Shown here one piece after another: positions 10,315 to 19,126 of a stretch of DNA of 64,000 nucleotides (position 1 is the first letter of the stretch; each line of letters opens with the position of its first letter). This DNA is from Olsenella sp. An270 (GTDB lineage: Bacteria > Actinomycetota > Coriobacteriia > Coriobacteriales > Atopobiaceae), in NCBI RefSeq assembly GCF_002159735.1, contig NZ_NFJF01000007.1, forward strand, positions 1-64,000, read 5' to 3'. The notes under the pieces are model-generated. The model was not told the DNA's origin, did not search any database, and was given only the letters and a program-made list of their open reading frames with translations. The position numbers were made by a program, and so were the translations under genes.

Positions 10315-11358
10315 GTGGCAGAGGCGGTTCGGTGCGCCCGCGTGGGCGTCCTGGGGAGCGGCGCGTGGGGCCTCGCGCTCGCGCGGCTCTTCTCGAACGA
10401 GGGGCACGACGTGGTCGTGTGGTCCGAGTCTGAGCAGGTGGTCGAGCACCTGGAGGCCACGCGCACCATCCCGCTGCCCGGCGACCCGGACCTGCCTGCC
10501 AAGATCGCTCTCACCACCAGCGTGGAGGAGGCGGTGGCCGAGAAGGACGTGGTCGTCTTTGTGACGTCGTCGCGCTTCGTGCGCTCCATGGCGGCCGCCG
10601 CGGCGCCGTACCTGCGCCCCGACACCGTGCTCGTGTGCGCCACCAAGGGCCTCGAAGAGGGCACCTTCGACACGATGACCGAGGTCATCGCCGGTGAGGT
10701 CGCCCGCCTGCGCCCCGACGTCGAGCCCGTCACCGTTGCGCTCTCCGGTCCCAGCCACGCCGAGGAGGTCGCCTTCGACATGCCCACGTGCATCGTCGCG
10801 GCCAGCCACAGCGAGGAGGCGGCCCTTCTCGTCCAGCGGCTCTTCTCGGGCGACGTCCTGCGCGTCTACACCAGCGCCGACATCCACGGCGTCGAGCTCT
10901 GCGGCGCCATCAAGAACGTGATCGCCCTCGCGTGCGGCATCGCGCGCGGCCTGGGCTTTGGCGACAACTCCTCCGCCGCGCTCATCACCCGTGGCCTGGC
11001 CGAGATGCGCCGCCTGGGCACCGCGCTGGGCTGCGACCAGGAGACGTTCTTCGGCCTGGCCTGCACCGGCGACCTGGTGGTCACCGCCGGCAGCCTCCAC
11101 AGCCGCAACCTGCGCTGCGGCAGGATGCTCGGCGAGGGCGTGCCCGTCGACGAGGCGGTGGCCAAGGTCGGCGCCGTGGTGGAGGGCCTGAACGCGCTGC
11201 CCGCCGTGCTGGAGCTCGCCGCGCACTGCGGCGTCGAGATGCCCATCTGCGAGATGGTCGACCTGGTCGTCTCCGGCAAGATCGCGCCCGAGGAGGCGAC
11301 CGGCCTGCTCATGGGCCGTGAGCTCAAGCCCGAGGGCCCCGCCGCCTACGAGGCGTAG
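10315..11358 (+). CDS. gpsA: NAD(P)-dependent glycerol-3-phosphate dehydrogenase
   Basis: Reduces dihydroxyacetone phosphate to sn-glycerol 3-phosphate for phospholipid synthesis in the cytosol. The 347 residues open with a Rossmann GxGxWG motif (VGVLGSGAWGLALARLF). The catalytic region CGAIKNVIALACGIARGL contains the conserved Lys, and a GDLVVT segment follows as in GpsA. I chose GTG 10315 because GCAGGAGGT lies five bases upstream. The open frame extends further 5' but would run through the fic operator. A large hairpin follows the stop. Confidence 0.95.
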   Translation: MAEAVRCARVGVLGSGAWGLALARLFSNEGHDVVVWSESEQVVEHLEATRTIPLPGDPDLPAKIALTTSVEEAVAEKDVVVFVTSSRFVRSMAAAAAPYLRPDTVLVCATKGLEEGTFDTMTEVIAGEVARLRPDVEPVTVALSGPSHAEEVAFDMPTCIVAASHSEEAALLVQRLFSGDVLRVYTSADIHGVELCGAIKNVIALACGIARGLGFGDNSSAALITRGLAEMRRLGTALGCDQETFFGLACTGDLVVTAGSLHSRNLRCGRMLGEGVPVDEAVAKVGAVVEGLNALPAVLELAAHCGVEMPICEMVDLVVSGKIAPEEATGLLMGRELKPEGPAAYEA

Positions 11359-11384
11359 CGCGCCGGCGGACACACACGCCGAGA

Positions 11385-11440
11385 CAGAGAAACGGCACAG
11401 AATCGCGTCTCTTGGCGCCCGATTCTGTGCCGTTTCTCTG
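11385..11440. repeat. 21 bp perfect inverted repeat, family shared with 41045-41116
   Basis: The arms CAGAGAAACGGCACAGAATC(G) and their exact complement are separated by 14 bases. The hairpin would terminate or protect the gpsA transcript, but no U-tract follows. The same arms recur after clpB, so this is a dispersed repeat, not a private terminator. Confidence 0.8.
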
Positions 11441-11512
11441 TTTGGGCGGGCTTGTCCCCGGGGGCGGCGCGACAATGGCGAGAAGAACCGCGCGCTCGCA
11501 GGGGAGGTCGCC

Positions 11513-12913
11513 ATGTCCGTCGTCGCCGCGTTTGCCGTTCCGCACCCGCCGCTGATCGTGCCGGGGGTGGGCCATGGGCGCGAGAGGGACGTCGCCGCGA
11601 CCGTCGCCGCCTACGAGGAGGTCGCGCGGCGTGTGGCCGACCTCGCGCCGGACACGCTGGTGATCTCCAGCCCGCATACCACCTCCTACCTCGATTACCT
11701 GCACATCTCGCCGGGGCCCGGCGCGCGCGGCGACTTCGCGGACTTTGGTGACCGTGCGGACGGCTCCGAGGTCATCTACGACGAGGAGTTCGTCCGCGAG
11801 CTCGCGTCCGCGGCGGAGGCCGTCGGCATCCCGGCGGGGACTCGCGGCGAGCGCGACGCCCGGCTTGACTGGGGCGTGCTCGTGCCGCTCCACTTCATCC
11901 AGGCGCGCTGCCGAGGCTTCAGGGTGGTGCGCATGGGCCTTGCGGGCTTCTCGCCGCTCGAGCACTACCGGCTGGGCACCCTCGTGCAGCAGACTGCCGC
12001 AAGGCTGGGGCGACGCGTGGTCTACGTGGCCTCGGGCGACCTCTCCCACAAGCTCGCGGCGGACGGCCCCTACGGCTTCGTGCCCGACGGGCCGGTCTTT
12101 GACGAGGCGGTCTGCGACGCCCTCTCCACGGGCGACTTCCTGAGCCTGCTCGCGATGGACCCCGGCCTCTGCGAGCGCGCGGCGGAGTGCGGCCTGCGCT
12201 CGTTCCAGATCATGGCCGGCGCGCTCGACGGGACGCCCGTCCGCGCCGAGCTGCTCTCGCACGAGGGTCCCTTCGGCGTGGGCTACGGCGTGGCCGCGTT
12301 CACGCCCTGCGGGCCGGAGGGCTCCGACCCCGCGCGTCGCTTTGAGGCAGCGTACCGGGAGCTCCACGAACGCCAGCTGGCAGAGACCCGCTCGCGAGAG
12401 GACGCCTACGTACAACTGGCGCGCGCGTCGCTGGAGAGCCACGTGAGAGACGGCCGTCAGCTTGAGCTCCCCGCTGACCTGCCGCCCGAGCTCACCCGGC
12501 GGCGCGCCGGGGCGTTCGTCTCGCTCAAGAAGGACGGCCGCCTGCGCGGCTGCATCGGCACCATCGCGCCCACGCGCACGAGCCTCGCGGAGGAGATCGC
12601 GGCCAACGCGGTCTCCGCCGGGTGTCACGACCCGCGCTTCTCGCCCGTGACCGCAGACGAGCTGCCGGAGCTGGTCTACGACGTGGACGTCCTCGGCGAG
12701 CCGGAGCCCGTGGCGGACCGCTCCCAGCTGGACCCGGCGCGCTACGGCGTGATCGTGAGCACGCCCGACGGCCGGCGCGGCCTGCTGCTGCCGGCGCTCG
12801 ACGGCGTGGACACCGTGGACGAGCAGCTCCAGATCGCCGCACGCAAGGGAGGCATCTCGCTGGGCGAGAAGGACGTGCGCCTGGAGCGCTTCGAGGTGGT
12901 GCGTCACCTGTGA
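11513..12913 (+). CDS. AmmeMemoRadiSam proteins B and A fused (Memo-like dioxygenase fold + AMMECR1)
   Basis: The 466-residue fusion has two parts. The N-terminal ~260 residues follow the LigB/Memo class III dioxygenase-like fold (AVPHPPLIVPGVG, VISSPHTTSYLDY, YVASGDLSHKL with candidate metal-binding His). From about 285 the AMMECR1 domain contains KKDGRLRGCIGTIAPT and FSPVTADELPEL. Families with these two domains and a radical SAM enzyme form the computationally defined AmmeMemoRadiSam system, whose biochemical role is not settled. ATG 11513 follows GGGGAGG. The radical SAM gene overlaps its stop by GTGA, so the two are translationally coupled. Confidence 0.9.
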   Translation: MSVVAAFAVPHPPLIVPGVGHGRERDVAATVAAYEEVARRVADLAPDTLVISSPHTTSYLDYLHISPGPGARGDFADFGDRADGSEVIYDEEFVRELASAAEAVGIPAGTRGERDARLDWGVLVPLHFIQARCRGFRVVRMGLAGFSPLEHYRLGTLVQQTAARLGRRVVYVASGDLSHKLAADGPYGFVPDGPVFDEAVCDALSTGDFLSLLAMDPGLCERAAECGLRSFQIMAGALDGTPVRAELLSHEGPFGVGYGVAAFTPCGPEGSDPARRFEAAYRELHERQLAETRSREDAYVQLARASLESHVRDGRQLELPADLPPELTRRRAGAFVSLKKDGRLRGCIGTIAPTRTSLAEEIAANAVSAGCHDPRFSPVTADELPELVYDVDVLGEPEPVADRSQLDPARYGVIVSTPDGRRGLLLPALDGVDTVDEQLQIAARKGGISLGEKDVRLERFEVVRHL

Positions 12914-13764
12914 GCGGCCTGGCGACATGCGACGTGTGCCCGCGGCACTGCCACCTGGCTCCAGGCGCGCTCGGGGCCTGCCGCGCGCGGCGCAACGTGG
13001 ACGGTGCGGTGGTCCCCGAGGCCTACGGGCGCGTGACCTCGCTCGCGCTCGACCCGGTTGAGAAGAAGCCTCTCGCGCGCTTCCATCCGGGCTCCTATCT
13101 GCTGTCCGTTGGCGGCTACGGCTGTAACCTCGCGTGTCCGTTCTGCCAGAACCACCAGATCTCGCAGGCGGGCGAGAAGGACGTGGCGTGGCGCGAGCTC
13201 TCCCCGGAGGGCCTGGTCGCGCTCGCGGAGGACGCCCGCCGGCGCGACCCGCGCGTGATCGGCATCGCGCACACCTACAACGAGCCGCTCGTGGCGTGGG
13301 AGTACGTGGCGGACGCGGCGCGCCTTGCCCGCGAGCGCGGCCTCGTGACTGTGCTGGTCTCGAACGGCTGCGCTGAGCTGGGCGTCATTGACGAGCTGGC
13401 GCCGCTGCTCGACGCGGCGAACATCGACCTCAAGGGCTTCTCGCCCGCGTTCTACGAGGCGTGCGGCGGCGCGCAGGGCTCGCTCGACGCCGTGCGCGCC
13501 ACGGTGGAGCGCCTCGCCGCGGAGCCGGGCTGCCACCTCGAGGTCACGACGCTCGTGGTCCCCGGCAAGAACGACGCGGAGGACGAGGTCGACGCCATTG
13601 CGCGCTGGCTGGCGATCCTGCCCGGCGACGTCGTCTACCACGTGACGCGCTACTTCCCGCACTGGCGCATGGCGGACGTCCCCGCCACGCCCGTGGCCAC
13701 CGTGCGCCGCCTCGCCGACGTCGCCCGCCGCCACCTCGCCCACGTCTACGTTGGCAACTGCTGA
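12910..13764 (+). CDS. amrS: AmmeMemoRadiSam system radical SAM enzyme
   Basis: The 284-residue radical SAM protein has its [4Fe-4S] motif in GYGCNLACPFCQNHQ (Cx3Cx2C). An extra Cys-rich N-terminus (CDVCPRHCHL, then CRAR) is characteristic of PflA-like/AmrS proteins. HTYNEPLVAWEY is the glycyl-radical-activase-like segment. GTG 12910 overlaps the TGA of the Memo-AMMECR1 gene. The substrate is unknown. Coupling to the preceding gene implies the products act together. The next gene is convergent. Confidence 0.92.
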   Translation: MSGLATCDVCPRHCHLAPGALGACRARRNVDGAVVPEAYGRVTSLALDPVEKKPLARFHPGSYLLSVGGYGCNLACPFCQNHQISQAGEKDVAWRELSPEGLVALAEDARRRDPRVIGIAHTYNEPLVAWEYVADAARLARERGLVTVLVSNGCAELGVIDELAPLLDAANIDLKGFSPAFYEACGGAQGSLDAVRATVERLAAEPGCHLEVTTLVVPGKNDAEDEVDAIARWLAILPGDVVYHVTRYFPHWRMADVPATPVATVRRLADVARRHLAHVYVGNC

Positions 13765-13799
13765 GCGCGAGGGCCTGCCGCGCACGAGGCGCCGCGCCC

Positions 13800-15848
13800 C
13801 TACGCGCGACGGACCTCGTCGAGGTAGCTCGGCCGCTCCACGAGGGCGCCGCGCGCCTCGTCCACGGCCAGGCGCAGCTCGCCGGCCCGGTCCACGTACT
13901 GCTGCAGCACGTAGCGCACGTCCTCGTCGGCAAGGCCCATGACCAGCGGCTCCGCCTCGTCGACGCCCGTCCCAAAGCGCTCCGGGTCGCAGCGCGACTC
14001 CGCTAGGTCGATCACGCGCCCAAACAGCGCGCGCTCCTCCGGCCGCACGGCGCCCAGCCGCACCAGCAGCTCGAGCTGCTCCAGCTCGCAGCCGATCTCC
14101 CACAGGCAGAAGAGCATCCGGTCCGCCGCGTCGCGGTAGCGCGCGACCTCCGCGATCTCGGCGTTCTTGTCGCCCGCCGCAGAGATCGAGTCGAGCAGCG
14201 CGTTCGCCTGCGTGTGCAGCATCTGGAAGTGGAGCAGCCGCTCGGAGGAGACCACCGTGTCCACGCGCTCGTCGAGCGTGGTGCGCACCAGCGACCACAC
14301 CTGTCGAACCATCGCGAAGAGCTGGCGCACGTCCGCCGCGAAGAGCCGCCGGTCGGAGGTGGGCAGCACCAGCCGGTTGACCAGCGCCACGGTGACGACC
14401 GCCAGCGCGAGCGAGCCCAGGCGCATGGCCGTGGCGTAGCCGTCGTCGATGGAGACCGACGCCATCGTGACCGCGTACGCCGTCGCAAAGAACGCCGAGG
14501 TCACGGTACCCGGCCGCGCGGCGTAGAGCGGCGCCACGAGCACCATGCCCAGAACCATCACGCCGGCCCAGCCCAGGTTGAGGAGCGCCACCGCGTGCAC
14601 GAACACGCAGCCCAGCGCCGTGCCGGCCATGCGGGTGCGCATGCGGCGCGAGCTCTCGTCGGGGAAGGGCTGCAGCAGCAGGTAGGCGTGCAGCACGTAC
14701 CAGTAGAGGTGGTCCACGGGCAGCAGCAGGTTGACGCTGCAGCTCACTGCCAGCACGATGCCACAGCGCACCGAGAAGCGCATCTCAAAGGAGTCGAGCG
14801 TGGGGCGCTTGCGGAAGAGCGCCGTACCGGCGGCGTCGCGCGCAGACATGTGCCAGACGCGCTGCTGCGGGTCGTCGGCAGTGCGCAAGATAAGGAGCAG
14901 CATGTTGAGATACCCGCGGCAGAAGATCCGGAAGCGCGGCTCGTCCACTGACAGGCCGGCGAGAAGGGCCCGCGTGCGGTTGGCGAGCACGGCGCGCCGG
15001 CCCGAGCTCGCACTGGCGTCCACCACGGCGTCGAGCTCGCGCGTGAGGTGCGCCAGCTGGCCGAGAAGCGCCGCGTGCTGCTCGCGGTGGCGGTCGCTCC
15101 AGTCAAAGTTGCCGGTCAGGTAGGCCGTGCGCTGCGCGAGCGTGGCCATCATGTCGAGCAGGTTCACGGTGCGCGGCGGCGCGGTCGAGTCCTCGCGCGC
15201 GGAGTAGGCGAGGGCCGCGAACTCCCGGCGCAGGGCGAGCAGCTCGGCGCGCAGCGGCTCGTCGATGCCGCCCGCCGCGGCGCGCTCGAGGTCGTCTGCC
15301 AGGCGGCGCACGCAGTCGTGCAGGCGCAGGCGCGCCTCGCGCCCGCGGTGCCGGACCGCGCCCGCCACGAGCAGACCCGCGCTCAGCACGACGCAGCAGG
15401 CCGCGAGCACCGCCGCCTGCGTGCCAAACGACGCCACGAGGTTGCCGGGGCGCAGCTGCAGGAACGCGAAGAGCATGGTGTAGGGGAAGTAGCGGCGCGG
15501 GTTGAGCTGCGACGAGCGCATGAACACCAGCACGAACGGCATGGCCAGGTTCACGGCCACGCACAGGATGACGTTTGTCACCGCCACGCGCGCGCCCACG
15601 AGCGCCAGCGCGCTCACCAGGAAGAACCGGGCGTACTGCGACGGCGGGTTGTACTTCGTGAGCCGCGTCTCAAAGAGCGTGGTGAACGGCGAGACCGCAA
15701 GCAGGTACTGGTCGCCAAAGCCAAGCTGGACGACCCAGAACAGGGCGATGAAGAACACGATGACGGGTAGCGTGCCCACGAGCTGGGCGCGTCGGTCGCA
15801 CGTCCACCGTATGATCTTCTCGCGCGTCATGCCCCCATTGTCACACAC
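13800..15848 (-). CDS. FUSC-family integral membrane protein
   Basis: The 682-residue protein has two blocks of hydrophobic segments (about residues 20-160 and 380-500), each followed by a long helical cytoplasmic stretch. This is the doubled arrangement of FUSC/aromatic-acid-exporter-like proteins. The conserved-looking region before the second block reads SFEMRFSVRCGIVLAVSCS. It is a likely inner-membrane efflux component; the substrate is unknown. The GTG at 15848 overlaps the stop of the Mg transporter upstream, while ATG 15830 (MTREKI) is an alternative start. Tight coupling to two Mg-related genes suggests co-expression. Confidence 0.8.
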   Translation of the reverse strand: MCDNGGMTREKIIRWTCDRRAQLVGTLPVIVFFIALFWVVQLGFGDQYLLAVSPFTTLFETRLTKYNPPSQYARFFLVSALALVGARVAVTNVILCVAVNLAMPFVLVFMRSSQLNPRRYFPYTMLFAFLQLRPGNLVASFGTQAAVLAACCVVLSAGLLVAGAVRHRGREARLRLHDCVRRLADDLERAAAGGIDEPLRAELLALRREFAALAYSAREDSTAPPRTVNLLDMMATLAQRTAYLTGNFDWSDRHREQHAALLGQLAHLTRELDAVVDASASSGRRAVLANRTRALLAGLSVDEPRFRIFCRGYLNMLLLILRTADDPQQRVWHMSARDAAGTALFRKRPTLDSFEMRFSVRCGIVLAVSCSVNLLLPVDHLYWYVLHAYLLLQPFPDESSRRMRTRMAGTALGCVFVHAVALLNLGWAGVMVLGMVLVAPLYAARPGTVTSAFFATAYAVTMASVSIDDGYATAMRLGSLALAVVTVALVNRLVLPTSDRRLFAADVRQLFAMVRQVWSLVRTTLDERVDTVVSSERLLHFQMLHTQANALLDSISAAGDKNAEIAEVARYRDAADRMLFCLWEIGCELEQLELLVRLGAVRPEERALFGRVIDLAESRCDPERFGTGVDEAEPLVMGLADEDVRYVLQQYVDRAGELRLAVDEARGALVERPSYLDEVRRA

Positions 15849-17091
15849 CCATCGCCTGCATGACGAACATGATGGCGGTGAGCACGGTCACGGCCACGAT
15901 CGTGAACCAGGTGAGCGCGTTCCAGAGGCGGCCGTTGGCAAAGCGGCCCATCACGTGACGGTCGCTCGCGATGAGCACCATGAAGACGAGCAGCACGGGC
16001 AGCAACACGCCGTTGATGACCTGGGCGACCATCATGATGCCAAAGAGGTTCACGTTGGGCAGCATGACCACCACGGCAGAGATCGCGATGACGGCGGTGA
16101 TGATGCCGCGATACACCGGCGCCTCGGCCCAGCTGCGGTCGGCGCCGCGCTCCCAGCCAAAGGCCTCGCAAATCGCGCTCGACGTGATGCCCGGCAGGAC
16201 GCACGCCGCGAGTAGCGACGCCCCGGCCAGGCCCGCGCCAAAGAGCAGCTCGGCGTAGTCGCCCACGAGCGGCGCCAGCGCGGCGGCCGCGTCCTCGGCC
16301 CCGCTCACCTCAACGCCGGCGGGGTGCAGCACGGCGCCCGTGGTGAGGATGATGAACCACGAGATGACGCTTGCCGCCACGGCGCCCGTCACGGTGTCGA
16401 CGCGCTGGTAGGGGAGGTCCTCGGCGTGCGCGTTCTTCTCGACCACGTTGGACTGCGCCAGGAAGAGCATCCAGGGTGCGATGGCCGTGCCCACGCTCGC
16501 CACCAAGAGCGACAGGTAACGCGGCGTGGCCTCCACGTGCGGGACCACGGTGTGCAGGAGGGCGTCGCCCCAGTTGGGGCCCACCATGACGCCGGCCACG
16601 ATGTAGGTCACGAAGACGCACGCGATGGCGAGAAGGACCTTCTCGATGCGGCGGTACGACCCGCTCATCGTGAGCAGCCAGATGGCCAGCGCCGCAACCG
16701 GCACGCTCACGTGGACCGGTACGCCAAAGAGCGCGAGCGCCGACGCGATGCCCGCGAACTCCGAGAGCGTGACCGTGGTGTTGGAGACGAGAAGAGCCGC
16801 CATGGCCAGCGCGGAGAGCCGCACGCCAAACTGCTCGCGGATGAGCGACGCGAGGCCCTTGCCCGTGACGCAGCCCATGCGCGCCGCGGTCTCCTGCGCC
16901 ACGATCAGCAGGAAGCACATCACCGGCACGGTCCAGAGCTGCATGAAGCCAAAGAGCGCGCCCGCGTTGGAGTAGGTCGCCACGCCGCCGGCGTCCGCTC
17001 CCGCGAGCGCGGCCACCATGCCGGGGCCCATGGCCGCGAGGATGCGGCGCGGCTCAAGCCGCGTGCGCGCGTTCTTCTCGCCCTGCGACAT
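15841..17091 (-). CDS. Nramp-related Mg2+ transporter (NRMT type)
   Basis: The 416-residue SLC11/Nramp-fold protein has about 11 membrane segments. The canonical TM1 DPGN motif reads DAGG (Asp33 kept, Asn replaced by Gly). The canonical TM6 M-P-H reads A-P-W (IAPWMLFLAQ), so the soft-metal Met ligand is absent. As I recall the literature, these changes mark the Nramp-related Mg transporter clade, characterised from the coriobacterium Eggerthella lenta. The gene starts immediately after the stop of an MgtE_N/CBS protein (TAGATG) and overlaps the FUSC gene, supporting a role in Mg homeostasis. No separate ribosome site is visible, so translation is probably coupled. Confidence 0.87.
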   Translation of the reverse strand: MSQGEKNARTRLEPRRILAAMGPGMVAALAGADAGGVATYSNAGALFGFMQLWTVPVMCFLLIVAQETAARMGCVTGKGLASLIREQFGVRLSALAMAALLVSNTTVTLSEFAGIASALALFGVPVHVSVPVAALAIWLLTMSGSYRRIEKVLLAIACVFVTYIVAGVMVGPNWGDALLHTVVPHVEATPRYLSLLVASVGTAIAPWMLFLAQSNVVEKNAHAEDLPYQRVDTVTGAVAASVISWFIILTTGAVLHPAGVEVSGAEDAAAALAPLVGDYAELLFGAGLAGASLLAACVLPGITSSAICEAFGWERGADRSWAEAPVYRGIITAVIAISAVVVMLPNVNLFGIMMVAQVINGVLLPVLLVFMVLIASDRHVMGRFANGRLWNALTWFTIVAVTVLTAIMFVMQAMGV

Positions 17092-18966
17092 CTAGAATCC
17101 CGACCCCACCATGCCGCCGGGGCCGGCGAGCGCGATCGCCGCGCCCGTGAAGACCGCGACGGCCACGACCATGGCGACGACGGACAGCGTGAAGCCCGAC
17201 GTCTCCTTGTTGGCCTCGTCGCGCGCGCGAAGGACGCCCAGGTAGACCGGGGTGAGCGCAAAGGACACGAAGATGCTCGCCGCCGCGGCGAAGCCGCCGG
17301 TCACGAGGGAGTCGCCAAGGCTGCCCTCGAAGAACCCCGCCGTCGAGACCGCGGGCGACATGATCACGTTCATGAGCGCGATCACGATCAGGGCGAGAAG
17401 GACCGCCAGCGCCGCCCCCATGCCCACGCCCTTGAACGTGAAGCCCAGCATGGAGGGGGAGTCCTCGTCGTCGGGGTCGTTCTCCAGGAAGAAGTTGGTC
17501 ACGTAGGAGATGGAGTCGTCCGCGAGCACGAGGGCCACGGCGAGCGGGATCGCTATGGTGAGCGTCTCGGCCAGCGTGAGGTGGCCGTCCACGGCCAGCG
17601 CCAGCGCCACCACGCCGAGCGCCCACAGGACCACCCACACGTTGCGGCGCACGAGCCAGATGAGCGTGCTCGCGTGGCCGGAGTCCTCGCCGTCTGCGGA
17701 GCCGCCGGCGACGCGCAGGTCCTCGGCGTGCTCCTCCTCCAGGACGTCGAGCGCGTCGTCGACGGTGACGATGCCCAAGAGGCGCCCCTCGTCGTTCACG
17801 ACGGGCATGGCCAGCAGGTTGTACTTGGCGATGTCCTCGGCCACGTCCTCCTGGTCGTCCTCGGGGCTCGCGGTCACGAGGTCGGCGGTGGCGAGCTCGG
17901 CCAGGCGCGTCTCGGGCGCGGCCACGATCAGCGCGTTCAGCGTGACGACGCCGGTGAGCCTGCGCTCCTCGTCCACGAGGTAGACGTAGCGCACGGACTC
18001 GAAGTCCTCGTCCAGGCCGCGCAGCATCTCCACGGCGTCGGCCACGGTGGCGTCCTCGGCGACGGTCGCCACCTCGGAGGTCATGATGCGGCCTGCGGTG
18101 TTCTCGCGGTAGCCGAGCAGCTGGCGGATCGCGCGCTGCTCCTGGACGCCCATCAGGCGCAGGAGCTTCTCGGCCTTGTCGTAGTCCAGCTCGCTGACCA
18201 GCTCGGCCGCGTCGTCCGGGTCCATCTCGGAGAGGATGCGCGAGGCGTCGGTCTCGGTGAGGTTGCCCATGAGCTCGGCGGCCATCGCGTCGTCGTCGAA
18301 CTCGGCCATCGCGCCGGCGCGCTGCTCGTCGTCGAGCTGCGCGAAGACCTGGCCGCGCAGGCGCGGGTCCAGCCGCTCGATGATGTCGGCGATGTCGGCG
18401 GGGTGCATGTCGTCGAGCGTCTTGTGGGAGACGGAGAGCTTGACGTTGGAGAGGTCGCGCTCAACCAGGTCCATGTAGCTCCACGCGATGATCTTCTCGG
18501 GCAGGGGGTGGCCAAAGGTGCGGCACACGCGCAGCGCCACGCGCTCGAGGGCGGGGTGGAGGCTGCGCAAGAGACCGCGCGCGCCCACCTCCGCGCCCAG
18601 CAGGCGCAGCTGGGTGGAGCTCGTGTCCGAGAGCTTGAGGTCGTTCACGCGCACGACGCGCATGCCGTGGGTGTCCACGATCTGCTTGTTGAGGATGTCG
18701 CGGGCGAGAAGGACCTCGTCCGGCTGGAGGTACGAGAAGCGCAGGTCGGTGGCCGTGACCTTGAGGCGGACCTCGGACTCGTCGTAGGTGTCCACGAACT
18801 TGCGCCAGGAGATCATGATGGGCGTGCGGCCGGGGCCCATGAAGGCCAGGCTCGTGATGCGGGGGAAGACCTCGCCCGTGGCGATGCCCAGGTCGGAGAC
18901 CGTGCCGACCTTCTCGCCGTCGGCGTCAAGAACGGGGTTGCCCAGGAGTTGGGACAGGTAGATCAT
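17092..18966 (-). CDS. PRC-barrel / MgtE_N / CBS protein with a non-MgtE membrane domain
   Basis: The 624-residue protein has a PRC-barrel-like N-terminus (VLDADGEKVGTVSDLGIATG). An MgtE N-type superhelix lies at about 190-290 (DDMHPADIADIIERLDP). Two CBS domains follow at about 300-430 (GRIMTSEVATVAEDATVADA, then YNLLAMPVVNDEG). The C-terminal ~180 residues form about five membrane segments that lack the MgtE pore signature. The cytosolic half probably senses Mg2+ and adenine nucleotides as in MgtE. It may gate or regulate the Nramp-type transporter encoded next. The ATG at 18966 follows AAGGAG, and a leader ORF plus SD-blocking pairing precede it. Confidence 0.82.
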   Translation of the reverse strand: MIYLSQLLGNPVLDADGEKVGTVSDLGIATGEVFPRITSLAFMGPGRTPIMISWRKFVDTYDESEVRLKVTATDLRFSYLQPDEVLLARDILNKQIVDTHGMRVVRVNDLKLSDTSSTQLRLLGAEVGARGLLRSLHPALERVALRVCRTFGHPLPEKIIAWSYMDLVERDLSNVKLSVSHKTLDDMHPADIADIIERLDPRLRGQVFAQLDDEQRAGAMAEFDDDAMAAELMGNLTETDASRILSEMDPDDAAELVSELDYDKAEKLLRLMGVQEQRAIRQLLGYRENTAGRIMTSEVATVAEDATVADAVEMLRGLDEDFESVRYVYLVDEERRLTGVVTLNALIVAAPETRLAELATADLVTASPEDDQEDVAEDIAKYNLLAMPVVNDEGRLLGIVTVDDALDVLEEEHAEDLRVAGGSADGEDSGHASTLIWLVRRNVWVVLWALGVVALALAVDGHLTLAETLTIAIPLAVALVLADDSISYVTNFFLENDPDDEDSPSMLGFTFKGVGMGAALAVLLALIVIALMNVIMSPAVSTAGFFEGSLGDSLVTGGFAAAASIFVSFALTPVYLGVLRARDEANKETSGFTLSVVAMVVAVAVFTGAAIALAGPGGMVGSGF

Positions 18967-18967
18967 T

Positions 18968-19015
18968 CGTGCTCCTTACGTGCGTCGCGTTGGCGCGCCC
19001 GCTCGCGGGAGCACG
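18968..19015 (-). promoter_or_regulatory. Predicted SD-sequestering stem upstream of the Mg transport operon
   Basis: On the minus strand, CGTGCTCC (19015-19008) is exactly complementary to GGAGCACG (18975-18968), which contains the ribosome site of the PRC/MgtE_N gene. An internal hairpin CCCGC-GA-GCGGG sits in the loop. The 5' strand of the stem begins seven bases after the stop of a short leader ORF, so ribosomes on the leader could open or block the stem. Confidence 0.6.
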
Positions 19016-19022
19016 CCGCAGG

Positions 19023-19049
19023 TCATCGACTGTGAGGTCGAGGTTTCAT
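19023..19049 (-). CDS. Eight-codon leader peptide MKPRPHSR of the Mg transport operon
   Basis: ATG 19049 to TGA 19023 encodes MKPRPHSR. It is preceded by a strong ribosome site (AGGAGAAAGG, then TCCGC). A TACAAT -10-like hexamer lies about 34 bases upstream of the leader start. Two of eight codons are Pro, and proline-containing leaders are known to control mgtA expression in enteric bacteria. Its position just ahead of an SD-sequestering stem suggests a translational switch. No homologue is known to me; the call rests on ribosome site, position and structure. Confidence 0.6.
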   Translation of the reverse strand: MKPRPHSR

Positions 19050-19126
19050 GCGGACCTTTCTCCTAGGTGGATTTGTCGACTGTATTGTAGCCCAAGCGCG
19101 CGGCGCGCGGGCGAGAGGAACGTGCG

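Noticed and set aside
16324-19035. Very long plus-strand open frame (about 900 codons) opposite the Mg transport genes
   Set aside because: It is His/Arg/Gly/Val-rich with no domain sense and mirrors three well-identified minus-strand genes. Long antisense frames are expected at this GC content.
18968-19050. M-box or other known Mg riboswitch upstream of the MgtE_N gene
   Set aside because: The gap is too short and shows no M-box core helices. The leader ORF and SD pairing explain the visible structure better.
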